A stretch of 15,430 bases of DNA from an uncultured Terriglobus sp. (GCA_937871605.1 CALMRM010000138.1:230-15659), one strand, 5' to 3'. Counted from the first letter of the stretch, positions 6,358-15,091 are shown. Made by a program: numbers and translations. The notes: generated by a model not told the origin, from the sequence alone.

Positions 6358-9054
6358 ATGCAGGCAGGCACACCGTTCAGCCCGGCGAACAGCGATCCGT
6401 CTAAACCACCGGTCGTCCTTTCTCCGGCAATGCGGCAGTATGCAGCCGCAAAGACTGATCACCCGGACGCCCTGCTCTTTTTCCGCATGGGCGACTTCTA
6501 CGAGCTCTTCTTTGAGGACGCCGTCCTCGTCTCGCGCGAACTGCAGTTGACATTGACAGCCCGCGACCGGGAGCGAGCCGTGCCCATGTGCGGCGTGCCC
6601 TACCACGCAGTGGACGGCTACCTGCAAAAGCTGCTGCGCCGTGGCTTCCGCGTAGCCATCTGCGAGCAAATGGAGGACCCCAAGCTGGCCAAGGGTGTGG
6701 TGCGGCGTGAGGTGACCCGCATCCTGACGCCAGGCACCGCACTCGACAGCACGGCCGGGGCCGCAGACAACACCTTTCTAGCCGCGCTGGCGGTATCGCC
6801 TGACCGCAAATCTGCTGGTGTTGCACTGCTGGACCTGTCTACTGGAGAGTTCCGCACCACGGAACTGCGTGGGGCGGATGCGGTGTGCGACGCAGCAGAG
6901 GAGATCGCGCGCAACCGGCCCCGCGAGGTGCTGCTGCCTGCAGGTTTGCACCTGGGCAGCCGCCAGGCAGCGCTGGACGGCACCGAGTCAGGCGATGACC
7001 TGCTCGCCACTGTGCAGACCCGCACACCGGTAGACGATTGGGCGTTTCAACCGGACTATGCCCTGCCCCTGCTGCAGAGCCATTTTCGAGCGCATTCATT
7101 GGAGGGCTTTGGCCTGGCCGGGCACACCGCCGCTGCGGCCGCAGCCGGTGCGCTGCTGCACTACCTGCGCACCACCAAGCACGCCGAACTGGAGCACCTG
7201 GAGGTGCCGCGCTTTTACGAGCGTTCTACCGCGCTGGAGCTCGACGCCGTCAGCGTACGCAATCTGGAACTGGTGGAGCCGCTCTTCTCCGGTGAAAGCC
7301 AGCAAACCACGCTGTGCTATGCCCTGGATGCGTGCCGCACTCCCATGGGCAAGCGACTGCTGCGCGCCACCCTGCTGAGGCCCTCGGTGAACGCGGCGGA
7401 GATCGCGGCGCGGCACGATGCCGTTGGCGAGGCAGCGGCTTCTCTGCCAGCGCGCGAACGCCTGCGCCGCTCTCTGGAAGGCGTGCTGGACCTGGAGCGC
7501 CTGCTGGCCCGCCTGGCGCTGGACAGTGCCGGGCCGCGCGAGGTGGTCGCACTGGGCCGCACGCTGACCGCCCTGCCCGCCGTGCTCGGTGCGCTGGGCG
7601 AATTGCAGCGGGGTCGCTGGCAACAGTTGCAGACCGGCTTCGATGCCCTGCTGGACACCTCCGCACACATCGCACAAGTACTGGCGGACGAACCGCCCCT
7701 CCGCTTGGGCGAGGGTGATGCCATCGCAATTGGCGTGGACGCCGAACTGGACGAGCTGCGCACACTAAGCCGCAGCGGTCGAGACGCCATCACCGCGATT
7801 GAAGAGCGCGAGCGTACCCGCACCGGCATCAGCAGCCTGAAGGTCCGCTCCAACAACGTCTTCGGCTACTACCTCGAAATCACCCGCGCCAACCTGGCCA
7901 ACGTGCCGCCCGACTACGAACGCAAGCAGACGCTGGTCAACGCGGAACGCTTCACCACGCCCGAGTTAAAGGACTACGAGCGCAAGATTCTGTCCGCGCA
8001 GGAGCGCATCGCGGAGATCGAGCGCCGCGTCTTTCAGTCGCTGCGGGCAGAGGTGTTGCAGGCTGCCGGGCGCATGCGCGAGACCGCACGCCGCGTAGCC
8101 GAGATCGATCTTCTTTCGAACTTTGCCCACCTTGCCGCGCTGCGCGGTTGGAACCGCCCTGATGTGGTGGAGGGGAGCACCGTGCTGGAGTTTGCGGAGG
8201 CGCGCCATCCCGTGGTCGAACTGCGGCTTGAGGAGAGCGGCGCAGGGCGCTTTATCCCGAACTCCGGCTACCTTGACGGTGCGGACGGCCCGTCGCTGGC
8301 GCTCATCACCGGGCCCAACATGGGCGGCAAATCCACGTACCTGCGCATGGCCGCGCTGCTGGTCATCCTGGCGCAAAGTGGTTCGTTCGTGCCCGCGGTG
8401 AGCATGCGCCTGGGCCTTGCAGACCGCATCTTCACCCGCATCGGTGCCAGCGACAATGTGGCGCGCGGCCGCAGCACCTTCATGGTCGAAATGACGGAAA
8501 CGGCAGCCATCCTGAACTCTGCCACCCCGCGGTCGCTGGTGCTGCTGGACGAGATGGGGCGCGGTACCGCCACCTATGACGGCCTGTCGCTGGCGTGGGC
8601 CACAGTGGAGCACCTGCACGACCGCGTGGGTGCGCGCACCCTGTTTGCCACGCACTATCACGAGCTGACCCTGCTGCACGAGAAGCTGCAGCGGCTCAAG
8701 AATCTTCGCGTGGCCTGCCGCGAAACGCCCACCGGCATCGTCTTCTTGCACCAGGTGGAGCCCGGCGCGGCAGACCGCAGCTACGGCATCGAGGTGGCAC
8801 GGCTGGCCGGCGTGCCGCGTGAGGTCATCGCCCGCGCCCGCACCGTGCTCAAAATGCACGAGAAGGCAGAAAGCGCCTCAACCGCAGCCGCCGCGCAGGC
8901 CGTGCACCAGGCACCGGCACCACTGCAGATGACCATATTTACGCCCCTCTCGCAGCGCGTGGTCGACCGCGTGCGCGACCTGGACGTGGACCGCATGACG
9001 CCCATGGAAGCCCTGCAACTGCTAGCCGAATTGAAGCGGGAAATCACCGAATGA
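6358..9054 (+). CDS. mutS: DNA mismatch repair protein MutS
   Basis: MutS recognises base mismatches and small loops and, using ATP, recruits MutL to start strand-specific repair. The 898 aa cover all domains. The N-terminal mismatch-recognition domain carries F47-Y48-E49 in MGDFYELF (the Phe-x-Glu mismatch probe). A connector follows to about 275, then the lever and clamp region to about 610, including FGYYLEITRANLANVP. The ATPase domain has Walker A GPNMGGKST (652-660), Walker B LVLLDEMGRGT with D731-E732, and the FATHYHELT switch histidine. The C-terminal helix-turn-helix tail ends MEALQLLAELKREI. These features mark MutS1, not MutS2. No ribosome site precedes the ATG, and a hairpin sits there instead. 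The stop overlaps anmK as ATGA. Confidence 0.98.
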   Translation: MQAGTPFSPANSDPSKPPVVLSPAMRQYAAAKTDHPDALLFFRMGDFYELFFEDAVLVSRELQLTLTARDRERAVPMCGVPYHAVDGYLQKLLRRGFRVAICEQMEDPKLAKGVVRREVTRILTPGTALDSTAGAADNTFLAALAVSPDRKSAGVALLDLSTGEFRTTELRGADAVCDAAEEIARNRPREVLLPAGLHLGSRQAALDGTESGDDLLATVQTRTPVDDWAFQPDYALPLLQSHFRAHSLEGFGLAGHTAAAAAAGALLHYLRTTKHAELEHLEVPRFYERSTALELDAVSVRNLELVEPLFSGESQQTTLCYALDACRTPMGKRLLRATLLRPSVNAAEIAARHDAVGEAAASLPARERLRRSLEGVLDLERLLARLALDSAGPREVVALGRTLTALPAVLGALGELQRGRWQQLQTGFDALLDTSAHIAQVLADEPPLRLGEGDAIAIGVDAELDELRTLSRSGRDAITAIEERERTRTGISSLKVRSNNVFGYYLEITRANLANVPPDYERKQTLVNAERFTTPELKDYERKILSAQERIAEIERRVFQSLRAEVLQAAGRMRETARRVAEIDLLSNFAHLAALRGWNRPDVVEGSTVLEFAEARHPVVELRLEESGAGRFIPNSGYLDGADGPSLALITGPNMGGKSTYLRMAALLVILAQSGSFVPAVSMRLGLADRIFTRIGASDNVARGRSTFMVEMTETAAILNSATPRSLVLLDEMGRGTATYDGLSLAWATVEHLHDRVGARTLFATHYHELTLLHEKLQRLKNLRVACRETPTGIVFLHQVEPGAADRSYGIEVARLAGVPREVIARARTVLKMHEKAESASTAAAAQAVHQAPAPLQMTIFTPLSQRVVDRVRDLDVDRMTPMEALQLLAELKREITE

Positions 9055-10283
9055 CACCCTTCGCACCCGTGAAAGCAATGGTAGTAGCAGGCGTGATGAG
9101 CGGCACATCCGCCGACGGCGTGGATGTCGCGCTGGTGCGGATCGCACCGCCAAAGATAACGAAGCAGACGGCGTCACACACGCGCGCCGAAGCAGCGGTA
9201 GCACCCAGATCGAAGCTGCTTGGACACCTCCCTATCCCGTACCCCAAGACTCTGCGCGGCGCTGTGCTGGCCGCCATGGACGCACCGGTCATCAGCACGG
9301 CAGAGCTGGCCCGGCTGCACTGGCGGCTCGGCGAGTTCTACGGCGACAGCATCGCCCGGGCGCAGAGTAAGCTTGGCATTCGCGCGACGCTTGCAGGGGT
9401 GCATGGGCAAACCGTCTTCCACCAGGGCACAGCAGTTAAGTATCTGAACCAAGCCTTGCGCTGCACATGGCAGCTTGGCGAGGCGGCTGAAACCGCTGCA
9501 CGCGCAGCCATGCCGGTCGTCAGCGACTTTCGTCCCGCAGACATGGTGGCGGGCGGCGAGGGCGCGCCACTGGTGCCAATCTTCGACCGAATCTTCTTCG
9601 CACACCCACAGCGCAGTCGCGTCCTGCAGAACCTGGGTGGCATCGCAAATATGACAGCTCTACCCGCGGGCTCCGGCGACCTGATCGCCTTCGATTCCGG
9701 CCCAGCCTCCGTGGTCATTGACGGCTGCATGGCCGCGTTGTATGGCAGATCTTTCGACCGCAACGGTACCGTGGCGGCTCGTGGAACCGTTGTGCAGGCG
9801 GTGCTCGAACGCGAACTGCGCCTGCCCTACTTTCGCGTCGCACCTCCCAAGAGCTGCGGTCGAGAGGAGTTTGGCGGGACGTACGTCACTCGCTTTATCG
9901 CGGCCTGCCGTAAGGGGAAGGCGCGCGATGCAGACGTTGTCGCCACCGCAACCGCGCTGACCGCAGAGAGTATCCTGCAGGCCTATCGTAGCTTCGTGTG
10001 GCCTCACCTGGGGCAGCGCGCACCCCTGGCACGCGCAACGGACTACATTGTGGGCGGCGGTGGTGCCAACAACGGAACACTCATGCGCCTGCTGCGCGCC
10101 GGGCTGGAGCCGCTCGGCGTCACAGTCAGCACCACGGCAGCGCATGGTGTACAGGCCGAGGCTAAGGAGGCCATGGCCTTTGCCCTGCTGGCCTGGCTGC
10201 GCTGGCACGGCCTGCCCGGCAACGTACCTGCAGCCACCGGTGCCCTGCGGCCCGCACTGCTGGGCAAGGTGACGCTGCCATGA
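9051..10283 (+). CDS. anmK: anhydro-N-acetylmuramic acid kinase
   Basis: AnmK opens and phosphorylates 1,6-anhydro-N-acetylmuramic acid with ATP to give MurNAc-6-phosphate, recycling cell-wall sugar in the cytoplasm. Motifs in order: the phosphate-binding loop GVMSGTSADGVDVAL (14-28), GVHGQT (116-121), SDFRPADMVAGGEGAPL (158-174), LGGIANMT (195-202), FDSGPAS (214-220), CGREEFGGTY, and the C-terminal VGGGGANN. At 410 aa it is somewhat longer than the usual 370 or so, with extra residues at about 32-60 and at the C-terminus. The common FDTGPGN...MDAW block reads FDSGPASVVIDG here, a variant of the sugar-site segment. The ATG at 9051 overlaps the mutS stop, and its own stop overlaps the next start, both as ATGA, so the three genes are probably one transcript. 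Confidence 0.95.
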   Translation: MTPFAPVKAMVVAGVMSGTSADGVDVALVRIAPPKITKQTASHTRAEAAVAPRSKLLGHLPIPYPKTLRGAVLAAMDAPVISTAELARLHWRLGEFYGDSIARAQSKLGIRATLAGVHGQTVFHQGTAVKYLNQALRCTWQLGEAAETAARAAMPVVSDFRPADMVAGGEGAPLVPIFDRIFFAHPQRSRVLQNLGGIANMTALPAGSGDLIAFDSGPASVVIDGCMAALYGRSFDRNGTVAARGTVVQAVLERELRLPYFRVAPPKSCGREEFGGTYVTRFIAACRKGKARDADVVATATALTAESILQAYRSFVWPHLGQRAPLARATDYIVGGGGANNGTLMRLLRAGLEPLGVTVSTTAAHGVQAEAKEAMAFALLAWLRWHGLPGNVPAATGALRPALLGKVTLP

Positions 10284-11809
10284 AGCGTCGCATCCTTTCG
10301 GTCACCGTGCTGGCGTGCTCGTTGGCGCTGTCTGCCTGCCACAGCCACACGCCAGACGGCACTGTCGTTATCGAGATTGAAAACTCCCCCACCAACCTCG
10401 ACATCCGCATCGGATCCGACGCGCAGTCGGAGCATATTGGCGCGCTGCTCTTCGACTCTGTTGTGCGCAAGGACGAGCACTACACCCTGCAGCCCGCCAT
10501 CGCCACCGCCTGGGAGTGGCGCGACCCGCTGACACTCGTGCTGCACATCCGTCAGGGCGTGCGCTTTCACGATGGCAAACCGCTCGATGCCAACGACGTG
10601 GCATGGTCCATCGACAGCATGCACAACGGCGCCATCGTCACCGCCAAGGGCGGCAACTACAGCAGCGTGGATCACGCGGAGGCACCCGACCCGCGCACCT
10701 GCATCGTGCACCTGAAGCGGCCCGACGCAAGCCTCCTGTTCAATCTGAGCGACGAGCTGAGCGCGGTAGTGGAGCGCGGCGCGGGCAAACACATGGGCGA
10801 ACACCCGGTCGGCTCCGGGCCGTTTCGCTTTGTCAGCCAGACAGAGGACCAGGAGGTCACGCTGGAGCGCAACCCCGACTACTGGGGCGGCGCGCCCACC
10901 ATCCGGCGCGTCCGTTTCGCCGTTGTGCCCGATGCCATCACGCGCGCACTCGAGTTGCAGAAAGGCTCGGCAGACGCGGCGAGCAATGCGCTCACCTACG
11001 ACATGGTGGCGGCTATGGCGCGCGACCCACACCTCGTCGTGGAGGCAAAGGGAGGGTCCATCGTCAACTACATTACCTTCAACGTGACAGACCCGCACCT
11101 GCAGGACCCGCGTGTGAGGGAGGCGTTTGCCTATGCGGTGGACCGCCCTGCGATTGTTCGCGCGCTGCTGCATGGTGAAGCGGAGTTGGCCGACACGCTG
11201 CTGCCGCACGGCCACTGGGCCGCACCCGACGGTGACACACCCCTGCAGCACTACACGCACGATGTAGCCAAGGCAAAGGCACTGCTGGATGCAGCCGGCT
11301 ACCACGCGGACGCCGGTGGCACACGCATCCACCTGCAGCTGAAAAGCTCCACCGACGACACCATGCGGCTGGTCGCCGCGGTCGTGCAGCAACAGGTGCG
11401 TGAGGCGGGCATCGACCTGCAGCTGCGGCAGAACGAGTTCGGCACCTTCTACAGCGACGTGACGCGTGGCGCATTCCAGATGTACATCCTGCGCTGGGTG
11501 GGCTCGAATGAAGATCCGGACATCTTCCGCTACGCCTACAGCAGCGCCATGATGCCGCCCAAGGGCAGCAATCGCGGCCACTACAGCAACAGCGCGGCAG
11601 ATGCGCTCATTGCGGCAGGCGCAGGCGAAACGGACCAGGACCGCAGGCGTGCCATCTACCTGCAACTGCAACAGGTGCTGGCACAGGACGAGCCCACCCT
11701 GGTGCTCTGGTCGCCCGACAACGTGGTGGTCCACAGCAAACGCTTGCATGGGGTGCAGCCCAGCGCCGCAGGCAGTTTTGCCTGGCTGCGCACCGCCACC
11801 TTGCAGTGA
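10280..11809 (+). CDS. lipoprotein ABC-transporter substrate-binding protein (oligopeptide type, SBP_bac_5)
   Basis: A 509-aa lipoprotein: residues 1-19 are a type II signal and the lipobox LSAC ends at C20. Family signatures are HIRQGVRFHDGKPLDANDVAWS (89-110), PVGSGPFRF (176-184), the NPDYWGGAPTIRRVRF segment, and DPRVREAFAYAVDRPAIVRALL. These proteins bind peptides, or sometimes nickel or haem, and pass them to a Dpp/Opp permease. No permease or ATPase gene is present; the next gene converges. The ribosome site AAGGTG (10266-10271) lies inside anmK, and the start overlaps the anmK stop by ATGA. Coupling to anmK suggests capture of murein peptides, as MppA does in E. coli, but substrate specificity cannot be read from the sequence. 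Confidence 0.93.
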   Translation: MKRRILSVTVLACSLALSACHSHTPDGTVVIEIENSPTNLDIRIGSDAQSEHIGALLFDSVVRKDEHYTLQPAIATAWEWRDPLTLVLHIRQGVRFHDGKPLDANDVAWSIDSMHNGAIVTAKGGNYSSVDHAEAPDPRTCIVHLKRPDASLLFNLSDELSAVVERGAGKHMGEHPVGSGPFRFVSQTEDQEVTLERNPDYWGGAPTIRRVRFAVVPDAITRALELQKGSADAASNALTYDMVAAMARDPHLVVEAKGGSIVNYITFNVTDPHLQDPRVREAFAYAVDRPAIVRALLHGEAELADTLLPHGHWAAPDGDTPLQHYTHDVAKAKALLDAAGYHADAGGTRIHLQLKSSTDDTMRLVAAVVQQQVREAGIDLQLRQNEFGTFYSDVTRGAFQMYILRWVGSNEDPDIFRYAYSSAMMPPKGSNRGHYSNSAADALIAAGAGETDQDRRRAIYLQLQQVLAQDEPTLVLWSPDNVVVHSKRLHGVQPSAAGSFAWLRTATLQ

Positions 11810-11821
11810 GGGGCGCAACCA

Positions 11822-11837
11822 GGCAGGGTTGACTGCC
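11822..11837. terminator. short hairpin between converging genes
   Basis: GGCAG (11822-11826) pairs with CTGCC (11833-11837) around GGTTGA, followed by ACTTTG. It is the only stem in the 43-bp gap between the substrate-binding protein gene and the converging secreted-protein gene. With 5 bp and a poor T tract it is a weak candidate. Confidence 0.25.
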
Positions 11838-11852
11838 ACTTTGTACTGCGGG

Positions 11853-14800
11853 TTACGGCCTGACCTGCGAGCTGTTGAGGTCGATCATCTTGCTCGACAC
11901 GTTGACCGGCTCGAAATCACTCAACTTGAATGACGTCAGGCAGCTCAGGTCGTCGCTGTTCCAGCGTGCATCTGCCGTGGCCACGATGCCTCCGGTGGTC
12001 CCGTTGTCGGTCACTATCAACCCGTAGTTCCGCATCGCTGTGATGAGCACCAGTGCCTGTGGATGACCAGTACACGCGGCAGGTATGGCCGTGGTGCTCT
12101 TCAGCCGGTGAATCTCACCCATGACCCCACTGCCTGAGCAGGAGGTGGGTGGGTTGGATTGCGACAGCAAGCGGTTGCCATCCTCGTAGCCGCCCGTGCA
12201 AGCCCCCAGCCCGCTCTGCGCGGTGGCCGGCCATACGTGGTAATTCAGCGTGTGATTCAGGGTCAGGCGTCCTGCGTGCTTCACCACGCCGCACTCTGCG
12301 CCCGCTGCGCAGCTGCCCGCAACCTCGTCGTAGTTATACAGAAGCGGTGCAATCGGCAGGCCGGCAGCATCGGTGGAGCCGTTGTCCTGCGGCAACATCG
12401 CGTAGCTATCCAGATCCCAGTACGCATTGCTGCTGTCTGTCCAGCCGCTGCTGCCGTTCGAGATGCCCTGGTACAGCTCCCACAGCTGGCAGTGGCTGCC
12501 ATTGCCGCCTGTCTGCAGGATGGAAACGTGCCGGTCACCATAGACTGCGTTTTGCGTGGCCTCCACGGGTGCGTAGGACGGTATCGGTCCCGAGGTAAAG
12601 TAGCTCTGGTACTGCGTCGTGGCCACCGGTACGTTGGCCTGGGTATACGGTACCCGCAGGAACGGAATACCGCCGTCGTCCACGTTTGGACCAAACACCA
12701 GGTGCAGGCTGACGGGTTGGTACACGGGCGGAATCGGACCCGCAGGTGAGGTGTCGACTGGCAGGTTCGCCACGTTCAGGTGCCAGATACTGTCAGCCGG
12801 AAACAGGCTGCATCCACCCAGCGTGTTGTTGGCGTTCATGGGAAGACCGATGATCTGCGAGACCGTCGTGTTGGTGCCGTCCGTAACTGTGAAGTAGATC
12901 CAGTAATTACCCTGGCCGTACACCGTGCCGGTAATGGCGCCAGTGAGCGGGTTCAGTGTGAGACCTTCGGTCAGCGCATCGCCGTTGGTCTTGGACCAGG
13001 AGTAGGTGTATGGCGGTAAGCCCCCCGCAGCGGTCAGCGTGCAGCCCGCATACGCGGTGTACTGCGTTCCTGTCGGGCAGGTGGTGGTGGTCAGGTGTAC
13101 CGTGCTCCACGTGCCCTGCCAGCTGCTGATGGTGGATGCTGCATAGCCAGTCACAACGGCGCGGGCACGAATGAACTCCGTCGAAGCAAACGAAAGAGGA
13201 CTGCTGTAGAGCGTGGACGGTGTGCAGGTGTTCGTGGTGTCCACGCAGTACTGCACCTGTCCGGCGTTCGCGGTATTCACGATGCCAACCGAGGTAGCCA
13301 GGCCGGCATACGGTGAGGGTACGGTAAAGGTGGGTGCTGAGGCCGCGGGCAGGTTCAGTTGGTACGCCGCGGTCGTGATTGGGCTGACTGTCTGCCCTGG
13401 CACCATGGCAAGCGCCCTGAGTGTGAGCGAAGAACCCACGGCGACAGCCTTCGCGTACACGGGTGACAAGGCTGTCGGTGTGGACCCATCCGTGGTGTAG
13501 TGGATCACCGCAGCCGCTGCGGGAGAGCTCATCGAGACGCTCTGAACCGTGTTGTAGGTGCCCGCTGCCGGGCTTACGGATGGGGCTGTAGCAATGACGG
13601 CCGGACGGTAGTCGCGCCATGCGCTCATGTCCGTGTTGGCCGGGGTACCATCGCTCACTAAGCCGATGCCAGGGTGAGACACAGGCAGCGGCAGGTAATC
13701 GGCAACTGCCTTCGCCGGGACACCGTCGACATACACTTGCAACACCAGTGGCAGCGTGCCCGATGCAACCAGGGCCATCGTGTGCGAGGTGGCGGAGGAC
13801 AGCGTGCCGCAGTTTACATTGGCCATGTACAGGCCGCCTTTTGCGATGTAGCAGCCGCTATACACACCGTTGACCGAAGCACCCAGACCCACGCAGTAGC
13901 CGTTGTTCTGTTGCAGCCGGACACATGCTTCGCGCGTATACGCTCCCTTTTGTGTAGCTGCGGTAACGGTAATTTGCGAGGTGTCGGAGTTCGACTGGTT
14001 GTACCGGTAATAGGCGTAGGCCAGGCCGTTCACCTCGACGGAGTTCGCGCCGGTCAGCACCGCGTCTGTCGTTCCTCCGGTCTTAGCCCATGCAGGGTTG
14101 TACTGCGACAGCAGCGTCTTGCTTTGCCCCAGGAAGTTGTCAAAGCACGTACCCGCGCCAGAGATGCAGGCGTAGGAAGACGTCGCGACCAGCGTCGCCG
14201 CTGCAGCGGGCGTCAAGCCCTGGTAGTCCTGCCAATTCAAAATCTGGCTGTTTGCCGGCGTACCATCACCGATCAGTACCAGACCAGGCCGGCCCGTGGT
14301 GTACGTGCCTGCAGTGTCGGTCACCGTCCCGGTCTGCACACCATCGACGTATACACGCAACGCGACAGAGGTGGTGCCCGTCGCGGTGATCGCAAGCGAA
14401 TGGCTGTTCGTTGCCGACAGCGCGCCACAGCCCGCATTGCCCAGGTACTGACCGCTCTTCGCAATGTAGCAACCGTTGTAGGTGCCGTTCGAAACCGCGC
14501 CGAATCCCACACAGTAACCGCCGTTTGAGCCAAGGCGGACACAGGCCTCCCGGGCATAGAACGTCTGGGTTGCAGAGGGCGCAATTGTAATCTGCGACAC
14601 GTCTGCGATCGAAGATGCGAAGCCGTACGACGCATAATTCGTTCCACTAATCGCAATGGAGTTATTACCGGTCGTATACGCGTCAGCCGTGCCCTGCAGC
14701 TTGAGCCAGGACGAACTGTATGTACTGAGTGGTGTGATCGTTCCGCCGGAGCTAAATGCGTCAGCACACGTACCGCTGCCAGACACGCAACTCGACTGCG

Positions 14801-14861
14801 CACTGGCCCCAGCGAGGAACCAAAAAGTAAGAAACAGGAATACAGGAAGCAAGCGCTTCAC
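11853..14861 (-). CDS. large secreted multidomain protein (LamG-like, chitobiase-type and Ig-like modules, unknown C-terminal domain)
   Basis: With GTG 14861 as start the protein has 1002 aa. That codon opens a clean signal peptide (VKRLLPVFLFLTFWFLAGASA, cleavage after residue 21). The frame stays open to 15038, but the extra 59 residues would precede the signal and have no ribosome site. Domains: two homologous modules at 25-214 and 232-418, each with six matching cysteines and a jelly-roll (LamG/concanavalin-like) look. Next is a chitobiase/hexosaminidase C-terminal-type module at about 424-502 (IHYTTDGSTPT), a second diverged one at about 509-589, and an Ig-like putative-fold module at about 591-676 (YTYSWSKTNGD, GLTLNPLTGAITGT). 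The C-terminal domain at 684-1002 carries GDRH (775-778), HCQLWELY (790-797), WDLDSYAM (815-822), YDE (844-846) and KHA (861-863). Serine, threonine, asparagine and cysteine are abundant, as in extracellular proteins. I cannot assign a function. Carbohydrate binding or adhesion is plausible, and the C-terminal domain could be an enzyme. Confidence 0.9.
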   Translation of the reverse strand: MKRLLPVFLFLTFWFLAGASAQSSCVSGSGTCADAFSSGGTITPLSTYSSSWLKLQGTADAYTTGNNSIAISGTNYASYGFASSIADVSQITIAPSATQTFYAREACVRLGSNGGYCVGFGAVSNGTYNGCYIAKSGQYLGNAGCGALSATNSHSLAITATGTTSVALRVYVDGVQTGTVTDTAGTYTTGRPGLVLIGDGTPANSQILNWQDYQGLTPAAAATLVATSSYACISGAGTCFDNFLGQSKTLLSQYNPAWAKTGGTTDAVLTGANSVEVNGLAYAYYRYNQSNSDTSQITVTAATQKGAYTREACVRLQQNNGYCVGLGASVNGVYSGCYIAKGGLYMANVNCGTLSSATSHTMALVASGTLPLVLQVYVDGVPAKAVADYLPLPVSHPGIGLVSDGTPANTDMSAWRDYRPAVIATAPSVSPAAGTYNTVQSVSMSSPAAAAVIHYTTDGSTPTALSPVYAKAVAVGSSLTLRALAMVPGQTVSPITTAAYQLNLPAASAPTFTVPSPYAGLATSVGIVNTANAGQVQYCVDTTNTCTPSTLYSSPLSFASTEFIRARAVVTGYAASTISSWQGTWSTVHLTTTTCPTGTQYTAYAGCTLTAAGGLPPYTYSWSKTNGDALTEGLTLNPLTGAITGTVYGQGNYWIYFTVTDGTNTTVSQIIGLPMNANNTLGGCSLFPADSIWHLNVANLPVDTSPAGPIPPVYQPVSLHLVFGPNVDDGGIPFLRVPYTQANVPVATTQYQSYFTSGPIPSYAPVEATQNAVYGDRHVSILQTGGNGSHCQLWELYQGISNGSSGWTDSSNAYWDLDSYAMLPQDNGSTDAAGLPIAPLLYNYDEVAGSCAAGAECGVVKHAGRLTLNHTLNYHVWPATAQSGLGACTGGYEDGNRLLSQSNPPTSCSGSGVMGEIHRLKSTTAIPAACTGHPQALVLITAMRNYGLIVTDNGTTGGIVATADARWNSDDLSCLTSFKLSDFEPVNVSSKMIDLNSSQVRP
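13608..14168 (-). repeat. second copy of duplicated six-cysteine LamG-like module
   Basis: It encodes residues 232-418 of the secreted protein. It starts CISGAGTCFDNF and ends SAWRDYR. It keeps all six cysteines and the landmarks REACVRL, GYCVG, GCYIAK, YVDGV and DGTPAN of the first copy, with small length changes in the loops. A 17-residue Ala-rich linker separates the copies. Confidence 0.8.
14220..14789 (-). repeat. first copy of duplicated six-cysteine LamG-like module
   Basis: It encodes residues 25-214 of the secreted protein. It starts CVSGSGTCADAF and ends LNWQDYQ. Shared landmarks with the second copy are REACVRL, GYCVG, GCYIAK, the later CG, YVDGV and DGTPAN. Close to half the residues match by eye. 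The six cysteines occupy the same places in both copies. Confidence 0.8.
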
Positions 14862-15052
14862 GTAAAAGCGAGAACAACATGGCAGAATGTGCACGGCGCT
14901 GGTCCTTAAATGAAATGACTGGTCGAGGGCTACAACATAGCTAGTGCTTTGTTGAGCTATCGGCCCCAAGGAGCAGCGCATCTCTTTTGGATTGATGCGA
15001 AATGAAGCAATGAAACGGTTGAACATACGTGGAGGCACAGCGAATCAGCAGC

Positions 15053-15078
15053 GTCACTCAGGTATTTTCCTGAGTGAC
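15053..15078. repeat. perfect 10-bp inverted repeat with 6-nt loop
   Basis: GTCACTCAGG (15053-15062) and CCTGAGTGAC (15069-15078) are exact reverse complements separated by TATTTT. No T tract follows on either strand, so it is not a classical terminator. It lies 192 bp upstream of the secreted-protein start. It could be an operator for a dimeric regulator or an RNA hairpin in a long leader. Confidence 0.85.
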
Positions 15079-15091
15079 ACCTGTACGAAGC

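Noticed and set aside
7966..8859. 297-codon minus-strand open frame inside mutS
   Set aside because: It is fully antisense to the MutS ATPase domain, and its composition is that of a shadow frame.
10043..11839. 598-codon open frame on the minus strand opposite anmK and the peptide-binding protein gene
   Set aside because: It is the antisense of two genes with strong family motifs. Its product is low-complexity His/Val/Arg-rich sequence with no domain, as expected from GC-rich third positions.
13674..14528. 284-codon plus-strand open frame inside the secreted-protein gene
   Set aside because: It lies antisense to the cysteine-rich duplicated modules. The product is Arg/Val/Cys-rich with no recognisable domain and no ribosome site.
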